A model generated the notes under the pieces. That model saw only the letters and a program-made list of their open reading frames with translations, did not search any database and had not been told where the DNA came from. From assembly GCF_900110135.1 (NCBI RefSeq), contig NZ_FOCO01000005.1:1-64000 (forward strand): DNA of 64,000 nucleotides, read 5' to 3'. The stretch is from Pseudorhodobacter antarcticus (GTDB lineage: Bacteria > Pseudomonadota > Alphaproteobacteria > Rhodobacterales > Rhodobacteraceae). A program made the translations under genes and the position numbers. This document shows, one piece after another, positions 45,741 to 54,417 of the stretch (position 1 is the first letter of the stretch; every line of letters begins with the position of its first letter).

Positions 45741-46744
45741 ATCTCCCCCCGCGCGGACGTGCGCACCACCAGCGGCCCGTCAATTTCAATCTGTTGCGAT
45801 GCGCGCGCCGGGTCGGCGATTTGCGCTAACAGCGTCTCCACAGTCGCCTCCACCATCCGGTTCAACGGCTGGCGCACGGTGGTCAAATCATACGCCCCCC
45901 AGGCCGCCAGCGGCACATCATCATAGCCCACAATCGCCACATCGCGCCCCACCACACGCCCCATCGCGCGCGCTTGGTCGATCACCGCGAACGCCATATG
46001 GTCATTGCCCACAAAGATCGCAGTCGGGGGGGCGGCCCCGTCCAACAGCACACGGGCCGCCGCCGCTGCCGTGTCGCGGTCATACATGCCGTCGATCAAC
46101 CCACAAGCCTCAACTCCCAAATCCGCCAACCCTTCCACAAACCCGCGCTGGCGGTCGCGGCCCGTCAACGCCCCTTGCCACCCCGCGATATGCGCAATCT
46201 GTGAATGCCCCGCGCCGACCAAAAACCGCGCCACTTTGCGCCCACCTTCGACGTTGGCGGAGGTGACGGAGGATAACCCAGCCCCCGGTTGCCCCCGGTT
46301 GAACAGCACCACCGGAATCCCCGCCCCCGCACAACGCGCCGTCAAATCCGATGACATGGCGACCGATGCCGTGATAATCCCATCCACCTGATAATCCATC
46401 AGATCGTTGATCACCCGTTCAATCCCGTCCTGCGAATTGGCGGCGGTAAACACGAGGATATGATACCCCTTATCCTGCAACGCGTTCGACAACCGTTCCA
46501 ACGCCGCCGGATAAAACTGGTTGTCCAAATAGGCCACAACCAAGCCGATAATCCGGCTTTTGCCTGTAATCATCGCGCGCGCCAGCGGGTTGGGGCGGTA
46601 TCCCAATTGCTCGGCGGCAGCCCGCACTTTGGCAATCGTGGCCTTGCTGGCCGATGCGCCAGGCGTAAACACCCGGCTGACCGCCGATTGGCTGACGCCC
46701 GCCAACCGCGCCACATCCTGACTGGTGACCTTGGCCTCCAACAT
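45737..46744 (-). CDS. LacI-family transcriptional regulator
   Basis: A 335-residue repressor: N-terminal LacI helix-turn-helix (VTSQDVARLAGVSQSAVSRVF, about residues 6-26) with hinge GYRPNPLARAM, then a periplasmic-binding-protein-like ligand domain (IGLVVAYLDNQFY, FVGNDHMAFAVIDQA, VGYDDVPLAAWG). The ATG at 46744 overlaps the SDR stop. It lies inside the operon it probably controls, and two matching operators are at 50923 and 51047. The effector is presumably the imported compound or an intermediate. Confidence 0.92.
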   Translation of the reverse strand: MLEAKVTSQDVARLAGVSQSAVSRVFTPGASASKATIAKVRAAAEQLGYRPNPLARAMITGKSRIIGLVVAYLDNQFYPAALERLSNALQDKGYHILVFTAANSQDGIERVINDLMDYQVDGIITASVAMSSDLTARCAGAGIPVVLFNRGQPGAGLSSVTSANVEGGRKVARFLVGAGHSQIAHIAGWQGALTGRDRQRGFVEGLADLGVEACGLIDGMYDRDTAAAAARVLLDGAAPPTAIFVGNDHMAFAVIDQARAMGRVVGRDVAIVGYDDVPLAAWGAYDLTTVRQPLNRMVEATVETLLAQIADPARASQQIEIDGPLVVRTSARGEI

Positions 46745-47505
46745 CAATCCGCCGTCCAACCCCCGTCAATCAAAAGGCTGGACCCGGTGACCAAAGCGGA
46801 CGCATCGGTTGCAAGGTACACGACGCCGCCCATAATATCCTCTACCTCACCCACGCGCCCCAGCTTGATCTTTTCCTCAATCCATTTGCGACGCTCCGGA
46901 ATGGCCAGCGTTTGCTCGGCCAGCGGTGTGCGAATGAAGGTGGGGCACAGCGTGTTTATCCGGATCTGATGCGGCCCCCATTCAACGGCCATCGCCTTGA
47001 CCATGCCTTCCAGCCCATGTTTGGACGCGCAATAAAGCGCGCGATCAATCCCGCCAACATGGCCCATCTGACTGCCAATATGGATGATCGACCCGCCTTT
47101 GCCCCGTGCCACCATCCCATGCGCCGCCCCGACAGACAGGAAGTAGGCCGCCCGAAGGTTCAGGTTCATCACGGCGTCATAATCGTCGGGCTGGGTTTGC
47201 AAGGCAGGGCTGTGGCGCGCCAACCCGGCAGAGTTTACGACAACGTCAAAGCATTGCCCTTTCATCGCTTGGGTCAGCGCGTCAAGGTCAGCGATATCAA
47301 GCGCCAACGCCTCAGCGGACCATCCCTGCGCGGTCATGGCGTCGACGGTGGCTTGCAACTTATCCAATCCGCGCGCCGCACAGACAACATGCGCCCCCAC
47401 CTCCGCCAGCGCTACCGCACAAGCCTGGCCAATGCCCGATGATGCCCCCGTCACCAGCGCGCGCTTGCCGTCCAGCCGAAACGATGGGGTGCGGGGCAAG
47501 GTCAT
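46744..47505 (-). CDS. SDR-family NAD(P)-dependent oxidoreductase
   Basis: A 253-residue classical short-chain dehydrogenase: TGASSGIG at 19-26 for cofactor binding, NSAG, catalytic Ser in HIGSQMG, YCASK with catalytic Tyr/Lys, and a C-terminal GSSLLIDGGW. Resembles gluconate/deoxygluconate-type dehydrogenases of sugar catabolic loci, but the substrate is not deducible. Overlaps both neighbours. Confidence 0.92.
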   Translation of the reverse strand: MTLPRTPSFRLDGKRALVTGASSGIGQACAVALAEVGAHVVCAARGLDKLQATVDAMTAQGWSAEALALDIADLDALTQAMKGQCFDVVVNSAGLARHSPALQTQPDDYDAVMNLNLRAAYFLSVGAAHGMVARGKGGSIIHIGSQMGHVGGIDRALYCASKHGLEGMVKAMAVEWGPHQIRINTLCPTFIRTPLAEQTLAIPERRKWIEEKIKLGRVGEVEDIMGGVVYLATDASALVTGSSLLIDGGWTAD

Positions 47506-48524
47506 GCGGGCACCCCCGAACTGATCTCAACCGCGCCCATATTCCGCGCCTTATTGAACATCGCCATGCGCGCCAACACATCCACGCCCAGTTGCGCATA
47601 CATATCCAGCACGTCAAACAACACCCAGTTTTCGCGGATCAACCCATCCTGCATCCGCCAAAAATCCAAGCTTCGCAGCGTGATCTGCTGCCCCGCTGGC
47701 GGTATCCCCAACCAGCCATCTTGCGTAATCGTCAACCGCATGTTCGGCCAGCCGGTTTCGCAAACATAATTCCCCTGCGCCACCCAATGCGACATCAAGC
47801 CGTCTGGGTCCAACCCCCGGTCCGGCATCGCTTGCAAAAACGGAATTTGGTGCCAATGGCGAAACCCCGAAATCCCCCGCGCCGTGCCAACACCCGCAGG
47901 CCCGTACCAGTTGAATTTCGGATGCCAAAACCGCCCCAACTCCATCGCCTCGGCTGGCTCTTTCGGGTGTTTGCACAGCGCTGTCAGCATATCGAGCACA
48001 TGCTGCATCGTCGCAGACCCATCCCCCGATGCAGTCAACCCATCTTGCGTCATAGGCCCCGGCGTACACAAATACGCGCCCAGCTGCGGCACCATCGGCC
48101 ACACCCCGGCCTGCATCATCACCTCGGGGATGTCCCAGATCGCCTGCATTTCCACCACGCGGCCATCCACCACCCGGAAAAACTCGTGGTACCGCATATG
48201 CACCAAATGGCCCGTCGGCCTAATCCCCAGCCACGGCGCCAAAAACGTGCCCATGTAATTGCCGCAGGTGCCAATCCAATCGGCCCCCTCGGGCGAGGTT
48301 CCGGCCAGCACAATCACATCGCGGCGTTCTAGGTCCGGCACCGCCGCGCGCAACGGCCCAAACGCCGCCAACAGCGCAGCACCGCCCACGCCACCGCCCA
48401 AAGGGTGGCACAGCTTCACGTCAGCATCCGGCGCAAACAGCGCATCCACCGCGCCGTCCAAATCCCCCTCCAGCGCCGCCAAATAGGGTGCAATCAACGC
48501 TTTCAAATCTTCAGGCGACATCAT
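47502..48524 (-). CDS. Double SnoaL-like protein (paralogue A)
   Basis: A 340-residue protein with two SnoaL/NTF2-like halves. It pairs by sequence with paralogue D at 54418: both have PGPMT.DGL in the middle, W.GP.G.G in the second half, GWPN, then ENW(V/I)(L/F)(F/I)DVL and LG/GLD(V/I)LAR at the C-terminus. The ATG at 48524 overlaps the HisD-like stop. Family membership is by motif and fold pattern; the reaction is unknown. Confidence 0.8.
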   Translation of the reverse strand: MMSPEDLKALIAPYLAALEGDLDGAVDALFAPDADVKLCHPLGGGVGGAALLAAFGPLRAAVPDLERRDVIVLAGTSPEGADWIGTCGNYMGTFLAPWLGIRPTGHLVHMRYHEFFRVVDGRVVEMQAIWDIPEVMMQAGVWPMVPQLGAYLCTPGPMTQDGLTASGDGSATMQHVLDMLTALCKHPKEPAEAMELGRFWHPKFNWYGPAGVGTARGISGFRHWHQIPFLQAMPDRGLDPDGLMSHWVAQGNYVCETGWPNMRLTITQDGWLGIPPAGQQITLRSLDFWRMQDGLIRENWVLFDVLDMYAQLGVDVLARMAMFNKARNMGAVEISSGVPA

Positions 48525-49828
48525 TCTGCCGCCGCCCCATATGGCACATTGCGCCCGCCATAGCGCCGCACGCGCACATTGCACTGCTCCGCATGGCCCA
48601 CAAACCCCTCCAGCATACACAAACGGCTGCCATATTCCCCAATCATCGCCGCCGCCGCATCCGTGGTAATGCGCTGATAACTATGGGTTTTCAAAAACTT
48701 GCCAACCCACAGCCCCCCCGTATACCGCCCCGCCTTTTTGGTCGGCAGCGTGTGGTTCGTCCCAATCACCTTATCGCCATTCGCCACGTTGGTCCGCGCC
48801 CCCAAAAACAGCGCGCCATAGCTGTGCATATGCTCCAAAAACCAATCATCGCGGTCGGTCATCACCTGCACATGCTCGGACGCGATGTCATTGGCGACCG
48901 CCAACATCTCGTCATACGTATCGCAAACAATCACCTCACCATAATCGCGCCAGGATACCGATGCGGTCGCCGCCGTCGGCAAAATCAACAACAACCGCTC
49001 AATCTCGGCCAGTGTCGCCTCTGCCAGTTTCCGGCTGTTGGTCACCAAAACAGCGGGCGAGTTATACCCATGCTCCGCTTGCCCCAGCAAATCGGTTGCA
49101 CACATCTCCGCATCGACAGTTTCATCCGCGATCACCATCGTCTCGGTCGGGCCGGCAAACAAATCAATGCCTACGCGGCCGTACAATTGCCGCTTCGCCT
49201 CCGCCACAAACGCGTTGCCGGGGCCCACCAACATATGCACCGGCTCAATACTTTCGGTCCCAATCGCCATCGCGCCCACGGCCTGCATCCCGCCCAGCAC
49301 CAAAATCTCATGCGCGCCGCCCATGTGCATCGCGGCCACAATCGCGGGGTGCGGTTCGCCGTTCACCGGGGGGGCGGATGCCACAATCCGCGGCACGCCC
49401 GCCACCGATGCGGTCAAAACCGACATGTGCGCCGATGCGACCATGGGAAATTTGCCGCCGGGCACGTAACACCCCACCGATTGCACCGGAATGTTGCGAT
49501 GCCCTAGCACAACGCCCGGCAGGGTTTCCACCTCCACATCGGTCATTGATGCCCGCTGCACCTCCGCAAACCGCCGAATTTGCACTTGGGCAAAGCGAAT
49601 ATCGTCCATATCGCGGGCCGATACCTTTTGCATCGCCGCTTCAATCTCAGACGCGGTCAGCCGGAAAGCGGCAGGCGTATAATTGTCAAACTTGGTGGAC
49701 AATTCGCGCACCGCCACATCGCCGCGCGCTTCAATATCGGCCAGCGTGGTTTCCACAACCTCGCGCACGCGCGCATCATCCTCCGCGCGCTCTGCCTCTG
49801 GCTTGCCATGCTTCAAATAGGTGATCAT
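48521..49828 (-). CDS. HisD-like NAD-dependent alcohol dehydrogenase
   Basis: A 435-residue histidinol dehydrogenase homologue retaining the zinc and catalytic residues: GQAEHG (Gln/His ligands), SEHVQV (catalytic Glu-His), GDKVIGTNH (Asp ligand) and VGHAEQ (His ligand). It can therefore probably oxidise an alcohol to a carboxylate in two NAD steps. The [20 protein letters not shown] stretch is more like catabolic members such as sulfopropanediol dehydrogenase HpsN than biosynthetic HisD, and no his genes are adjacent. The ATG at 49828 is preceded by AAGGAAAT. It begins the chain of overlapping genes. Confidence 0.85.
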   Translation of the reverse strand: MITYLKHGKPEAERAEDDARVREVVETTLADIEARGDVAVRELSTKFDNYTPAAFRLTASEIEAAMQKVSARDMDDIRFAQVQIRRFAEVQRASMTDVEVETLPGVVLGHRNIPVQSVGCYVPGGKFPMVASAHMSVLTASVAGVPRIVASAPPVNGEPHPAIVAAMHMGGAHEILVLGGMQAVGAMAIGTESIEPVHMLVGPGNAFVAEAKRQLYGRVGIDLFAGPTETMVIADETVDAEMCATDLLGQAEHGYNSPAVLVTNSRKLAEATLAEIERLLLILPTAATASVSWRDYGEVIVCDTYDEMLAVANDIASEHVQVMTDRDDWFLEHMHSYGALFLGARTNVANGDKVIGTNHTLPTKKAGRYTGGLWVGKFLKTHSYQRITTDAAAAMIGEYGSRLCMLEGFVGHAEQCNVRVRRYGGRNVPYGAAAE

Positions 49829-49859
49829 CTTGATTTCCTTACACTTCTTGGGGGCTGGA

Positions 49860-50909
49860 TCAGGCGATCCGCTCTCCCGTTTTGGCATCAAACAAATGGC
49901 AAATCGCGGCGGGAATGGTGGCATAAACCATATCGCCAATCTCCGCGCGAAAATCCTTGGCGGCTTTCACAGACACCAACGCAGGTCCTGCCTTGATGGA
50001 AAACATCGTGGCATCGCCCAGCAATTCCAGCGCATAAATTGGCGCGGACAGCTGCGCATCACCTTCCGCGCACAGGCTCGCATCCTCGGCGCGAAAGCCC
50101 AGCGTGACTGGACCATCCGCCCCATCAAGGCCAGAAATCACCACGTTTTTGCCGGTAAACGTACCGCCCGCCATCACCCCATCCAACAAATTCATCGCAG
50201 GCGTGCCAATGAAACTGGCCACAAATGTATTGGCCGGGCGATCGTAAATTTCCGTGGGCGTGCCCACTTGCTGCACCACGCCCTTGTTCATCACAACCAC
50301 CCGGTCGGCCAGCGTCATCGCCTCAATCTGGTCGTGGGTCACATAAATCGTGGTGGTTTTAAGGGTGTGCGACAGGTTTTTAATCTGCGCCCGCGTTGAT
50401 ACCCGCAGTTTCGCGTCCAAATTCGACAGCGGCTCGTCCATCAAAAACAGGTTCGGCTCGCGCACCACGGCGCGGGCCAGCGCCACGCGCTGCCGCTGCC
50501 CGCCCGACAATTCGCCGGGTTTGCGGTGCAAGAAATCATCCAATTCCACCATCGCACTGGCCCGCCGCACCCGCGCGTCATGCTCGCCCTCCGGCACTTT
50601 GCGCACTTTCAACGGAAAGCGGATGTTTTCATACACATTCATATTCGGGTACAGCGCGTAACTTTGAAACACCATCGCCACATCGCGGTCTTTGGGGTCC
50701 AGATCGTTCACCCGCTTGCCGTCGATAATAATATCGCCGCCCGATGCATCTTCCAGCCCCGCGATCATCCGCATCGTCGTGGTTTTGCCGCAACCCGATG
50801 GGCCCAGCAGCACCAGAAATTCACGGTCGCGGATGGTCAGGTTAAAATCCTGCACGCCCACAAAACTGCCCCAGCGTTTGGACAGATTGCGCAGTTGAAT
50901 CTCGGCCAT
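49860..50909 (-). CDS. Carbohydrate-type ABC transporter ATP-binding protein
   Basis: A 349-residue MalK/UgpC/MsmX-type ATPase: Walker [10 protein letters not shown] at 36-44, Q-loop QSYALYPNM, signature [14 protein letters not shown], Walker [14 protein letters not shown], switch VTHDQIEAM, and a C-terminal OB-like regulatory domain. First gene of the leftward arm; the ATG at 50909 lies 13 bases from LacI operator 1. It works with the binding protein and permeases on the divergent arm. Confidence 0.94.
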   Translation of the reverse strand: MAEIQLRNLSKRWGSFVGVQDFNLTIRDREFLVLLGPSGCGKTTTMRMIAGLEDASGGDIIIDGKRVNDLDPKDRDVAMVFQSYALYPNMNVYENIRFPLKVRKVPEGEHDARVRRASAMVELDDFLHRKPGELSGGQRQRVALARAVVREPNLFLMDEPLSNLDAKLRVSTRAQIKNLSHTLKTTTIYVTHDQIEAMTLADRVVVMNKGVVQQVGTPTEIYDRPANTFVASFIGTPAMNLLDGVMAGGTFTGKNVVISGLDGADGPVTLGFRAEDASLCAEGDAQLSAPIYALELLGDATMFSIKAGPALVSVKAAKDFRAEIGDMVYATIPAAICHLFDAKTGERIA

Positions 50910-50922
50910 ACCAGCCTCCAAA

Positions 50923-50938
50923 TTGCATACGTTTGCAA
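50923..50938. promoter_or_regulatory. LacI-type operator 1
   Basis: TTGCATACGTTTGCAA, an inverted repeat with central CG as is usual for LacI-family operators. Its left half TTGCATAC is identical to the right half of operator 2. It lies directly upstream of the ATPase gene, where bound repressor would block the leftward operon. Confidence 0.8.
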
Positions 50939-50960
50939 AAGTTGTAGACCCGAATCAAAA

Positions 50961-50968
50961 TTGCAATC
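50961..50968. promoter_or_regulatory. LacI-type half-site
   Basis: TTGCAATC, identical to the left half of operator 2, without a good partner half. It may be a low-affinity auxiliary site between the two full operators. Confidence 0.35.
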
Positions 50969-51046
50969 AAGCATTTTTAAGCTGATATAAAAGAAATATC
51001 TGCGGCGCAGAATTTTTCTTGCCAAACGGGACAGGCCACGCCTTAA

Positions 51047-51062
51047 TTGCAATCGTATGCAA
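51047..51062. promoter_or_regulatory. LacI-type operator 2
   Basis: TTGCAATCGTATGCAA, an inverted repeat of the same consensus (TTGCAWWCGWWTGCAA) as operator 1. It is 94 bases before the binding-protein start and 124 bases centre-to-centre from operator 1, so the two could be bridged by a looped repressor. Confidence 0.8.
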
Positions 51063-51156
51063 GCATCTGTGTGATTCGTCTTGCAACACCCAATATCAGC
51101 CCCAAACGGGCGGCCCAAAATGGGCGCAATGACATCAACACGGAGGGTTTCGACAT

Positions 51157-52398
51157 ATGAAGATCTGGAAAACAGCGGCCTTTGCCACGGCGATCGCCCT
51201 TTTGAACGGCACCACTGCCATGGCCGCCTGCGGCATCACCGAAGGGCGCATCAGCGTTGTCGGTAACGAATTTCCCGCAATCCAATCCATTGCTAAACGC
51301 ATGGGCGATTGCGCCGCCACGGGTGTCGAGCTGAAATCAAACCTGACCGCCGACCACCAGAAAATCAACGTGGCAGGCATGCAGGGCAACCCTGCCGAAT
51401 ATTCCAGCGCAATCATCGCCAACTCCTCCATCGTGGCGCTGATCAACGAAGATGTCATTCGTCCTTTGGATGATCTGATGGCGATGTATGGCGCAGCCAT
51501 CCCAGACGGCCAGAAAATCGTGATTGATGGCAAGGTGATGGCCGTGGCCTTCATGGCCAACGCGCAAACGCTGGCCTACCGCAAGGATATCCTTGATCAA
51601 ATCGGCGTTGCACCGCCAAAAACCTATGAGGAGCTGTTGGCCGCCGCCAAACTGATCCGCGACCAAGGCATCATGGCCAACCCCGTGGGCGGCTCCTATG
51701 CGGCGGGCTGGAACCTCGCGCAGGAATTTGTGAACATGTATCTGGGCTACGGCGGCGCGTTCTTTGTCCCCGGCACTGCCGAAGTGGCGATCAACAATGC
51801 CCAAGGTGTTGATGCCCTCAACATGATGAAATCGCTGACCGAATACATGAACCCCGATTTCCTGACCCATGACAGCAACGCCACCCAAGCGGAATGGGAA
51901 GCGGGCAATGTCGCGTTGATGAACATGTGGGGCAGCCGCATGCAAAACCTGATGGATGATGTGGGGTCCGAGCCGGTCGTCTATGAAAACACCAAGGTCG
52001 CAGGGCCAATGACCGTGGGCGGCGGCACATCGCCCGCAACAACCCTGTGGTGGGACGGTTGGACCGTCGCCAAAAACGTCAGCGACGCCGATGCTGCGGC
52101 CACCTTTCAGGCAATGGCCTACGCCTCCTCGCCGGACATTCTGACGCCGGAAACCATGAACCAAGCCGTGTGGCTGCTGGCGGGCTACACCCCCGATGCG
52201 GTGTCCGAAGGTGTGCTGGCCGCTGTGTCCGCAGGCACCACCCCCTACCCAATGCTGCCCTACATGGGCCTGTTGCACACCGCTTTGGGTGATAACCTCG
52301 CCGACTTCCTGCAAGGCAAGGAAAGCGCAGAACAAGCACTAGCCGATGCCGAAGCGGCCTATTCCACCGCCGCCCGCGAAAAAGGCTTTTTGAAGTAA
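51157..52398 (+). CDS. Extracellular solute-binding protein (carbohydrate-type ABC)
   Basis: A 413-residue family 1 periplasmic binding protein with a cleaved signal (MKIWKTAAFATAIALLNGTTAMA). The mature chain shows a typical SBP_bac_1 organisation with LAYRKDILDQIGVAPPKTYEELLAAA near residue 130. First gene of the rightward arm, followed by a hairpin and two permeases. Its ligand defines the substrate of the whole locus but cannot be read from sequence. Confidence 0.93.
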   Translation: MKIWKTAAFATAIALLNGTTAMAACGITEGRISVVGNEFPAIQSIAKRMGDCAATGVELKSNLTADHQKINVAGMQGNPAEYSSAIIANSSIVALINEDVIRPLDDLMAMYGAAIPDGQKIVIDGKVMAVAFMANAQTLAYRKDILDQIGVAPPKTYEELLAAAKLIRDQGIMANPVGGSYAAGWNLAQEFVNMYLGYGGAFFVPGTAEVAINNAQGVDALNMMKSLTEYMNPDFLTHDSNATQAEWEAGNVALMNMWGSRMQNLMDDVGSEPVVYENTKVAGPMTVGGGTSPATTLWWDGWTVAKNVSDADAAATFQAMAYASSPDILTPETMNQAVWLLAGYTPDAVSEGVLAAVSAGTTPYPMLPYMGLLHTALGDNLADFLQGKESAEQALADAEAAYSTAAREKGFLK

Positions 52399-52405
52399 GC
52401 ACCCC

Positions 52406-52426
52406 GCGCGGGCACCTTGCCCGCGC
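52406..52426 (+). terminator. Stem-loop between binding-protein and permease genes
   Basis: Perfect 9-bp stem GCGCGGGCA / TGCCCGCGC with a 3-base loop and no T-run. Such hairpins after binding-protein genes commonly stabilise the upstream mRNA and lower permease expression. Confidence 0.65.
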
Positions 52427-52495
52427 AAACCCCAAACCCGCTGCGGGCAGCCCCCCGGTTGCCCGCGCACGCCACCCCCGACATAAGGCAAGCCC

Positions 52496-53518
52496 ATGAA
52501 ACACAAAACATTCTTCTGGTTTGTCTTCCCCTCCGTCCTCGCGATGCTCCTCTTCATCGCCTTTCCCATCGTCTCGGTCGTCATCCAATCGCTGCATGTC
52601 GCCCATGAACAGGTCATCATCACCGTGCAAAACTGCGGTCCCTTTGGCTGCACCGACAGCACCAAAATCGACACCGATGCCACCGCCGCCCTGCGCGCCG
52701 CCGAACCGCTGGGCCGCTGGGCCGGCCTCACCACCTATTTCGACCGCGGGCATCTGGCCACCAATGAAGTCGCACAGGCCTGGACCACCGCCACCAGCCT
52801 CCCCGATTTCCTCGGCCGCCTCATCAACCTGCCGTTTTACAAGGCGATGTTCTTCACCCTCACCTTCACGGCCATCGTCACCCCCCTCACGCTCATTTTC
52901 GGCTTTGCCATCGCGGTCGCCGTCAACTCCGCCGCCAAATCCCTGCGCGGCCCGCTGATTTTCTTCACGCTGCTGCCCATGATCGTCACCCCCCTCGTCG
53001 GCTCGCTTATCCTATTTTGGATGGTCGATGCGCGCGGCATTGTCGGCACGCTGCTGCAATGGGCGGCGGGCGACCCGGATCTGTCGGTCAAGGCGTCAAC
53101 ACCTTTGATGTGGGCCATGCTCATGGTCTACGGCGTCTGGCATTCGGCCCCCTTCGCCTTCATCGTCTATTACGCGGGCCTGCAAACCGTGAACAAAGAA
53201 ACCCTAGAGGCGGCGGTCGTCGACGGCGCATCCCGGTGGGAACGCATCCGCTATGTCGTGCTGCCCCACCTTCTGCCGCTGACCACCTTCATCGCCCTCA
53301 TCCAACTCATGGATAACTTCCGCGTGTTCGAACCCATCGTCAGCTTTTCCGCCCAAGCGCACGCCACGTCCCTGTCATGGGCGATTTACAACGACCTTGG
53401 CGGCGAAACCCAACAGCTTTCCTCTGCCGCCGCCACATCCGTACTGACCATCCTGTGCATCGCCCTGCTGCTGACCCCGGTTTTGGTCCGCACCTGGCGC
53501 GATTTCGCCCGCAAATAA
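52496..53518 (+). CDS. Carbohydrate-type ABC transporter permease 1
   Basis: A 340-residue MalF/UgpA-type permease with six or more membrane segments and the EAA loop EAAVVDGASRWERIRYVVLP. Between the first span and the next is an enlarged periplasmic loop of roughly 90 residues with a Cys pair (NCGPFGC). The ATG at 52496 has an upstream AAGGCAAG site. Confidence 0.93.
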   Translation: MKHKTFFWFVFPSVLAMLLFIAFPIVSVVIQSLHVAHEQVIITVQNCGPFGCTDSTKIDTDATAALRAAEPLGRWAGLTTYFDRGHLATNEVAQAWTTATSLPDFLGRLINLPFYKAMFFTLTFTAIVTPLTLIFGFAIAVAVNSAAKSLRGPLIFFTLLPMIVTPLVGSLILFWMVDARGIVGTLLQWAAGDPDLSVKASTPLMWAMLMVYGVWHSAPFAFIVYYAGLQTVNKETLEAAVVDGASRWERIRYVVLPHLLPLTTFIALIQLMDNFRVFEPIVSFSAQAHATSLSWAIYNDLGGETQQLSSAAATSVLTILCIALLLTPVLVRTWRDFARK

Positions 53519-53530
53519 AGGACCCGCCTC

Positions 53531-54412
53531 ATGTCCACGATCGGTCAACGCCAACCCATCGCCCTGCGCGTCTTCGCCATCACCTTTCTGGTGTTCTGGA
53601 TGGTCATCGCCGCTTTCCCGTTCCTGTGGACGCTGTGGGGCAGCTTCAAGGTCGAAGGCGACTTTTTCTCCAAGGCCAATTGGGCCAACGCCGTTTTCGG
53701 CGTGATGACCACCGCAGAAACTGGCGCAGCCCTAACAGGTGACGGCTACCACGGCGCTTGGGTGCAAGAAGAATTTTGGCGCGCCACCTTCAACACCACC
53801 CTCGTGTGCCTGTTTGTCGTCACCATCTCCCTCACCCTCGGCACCCTCGGCGGCTACGCCCTCTCGCGGTCTACTGAGCGCTACACCTTCTGGCTCCTCA
53901 TCATCGCGCTCATCTTCCGCGCCATGCCCCCCATCACGCTCGTCTCCGGCTACCTGCCGGTGTTTTTCGAATGGAACCTCTGGGGGCATCTCCCCACCGC
54001 CATCATCGTTTTGGTCGCGATCAACCAACCCTTCACCCTCTGGATGCTCACCTCGTTTTTCAAAAACATCCCCCAAGATCTGGATGAAAGCGCTATGGTC
54101 GATGGCTGCACCCGCTTCCAGGCGTTCCGCCGCGTCATCATCCCCGTCATGTGGCCGGGCGTCATCACCACGGGCCTGTTTTCCTTCCTCCTCGCCTATA
54201 ATGACTTTGCGGTCACGGCGATGATCTTGTCCAAGGAAAACCAAACCATGGTCCCCAAAATCGCAAGCTTCCTTGGCACCACGCAAACCAAAGGCAACGT
54301 TATGTTCGCGGTCGCCGCCGTGGTGTCGGCCACCGCCCCCTTGTTCATCCTGATCATGTTTTTCCAACGTCAAATCGTGTCCGGCCTCACCGCTGGCGCT
54401 GTCAAAGGCTAA
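53531..54412 (+). CDS. Carbohydrate-type ABC transporter permease 2
   Basis: A 293-residue MalG/UgpE-type permease with about six spans and EAA loop DESAMVDGCTRFQAFRRVIIP. Starts 12 bases after permease 1 with AAAGGA upstream. Together with the ATPase at 49860 it completes the importer. Confidence 0.93.
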   Translation: MSTIGQRQPIALRVFAITFLVFWMVIAAFPFLWTLWGSFKVEGDFFSKANWANAVFGVMTTAETGAALTGDGYHGAWVQEEFWRATFNTTLVCLFVVTISLTLGTLGGYALSRSTERYTFWLLIIALIFRAMPPITLVSGYLPVFFEWNLWGHLPTAIIVLVAINQPFTLWMLTSFFKNIPQDLDESAMVDGCTRFQAFRRVIIPVMWPGVITTGLFSFLLAYNDFAVTAMILSKENQTMVPKIASFLGTTQTKGNVMFAVAAVVSATAPLFILIMFFQRQIVSGLTAGAVKG

Positions 54413-54417
54413 TCCTC

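Noticed and set aside
48521-49828. Assignment as hisD of histidine biosynthesis
   Set aside because: No adjacent his genes, catabolic-type sequence near the GTNHTLPT motif, and placement in an ABC-transport operon.
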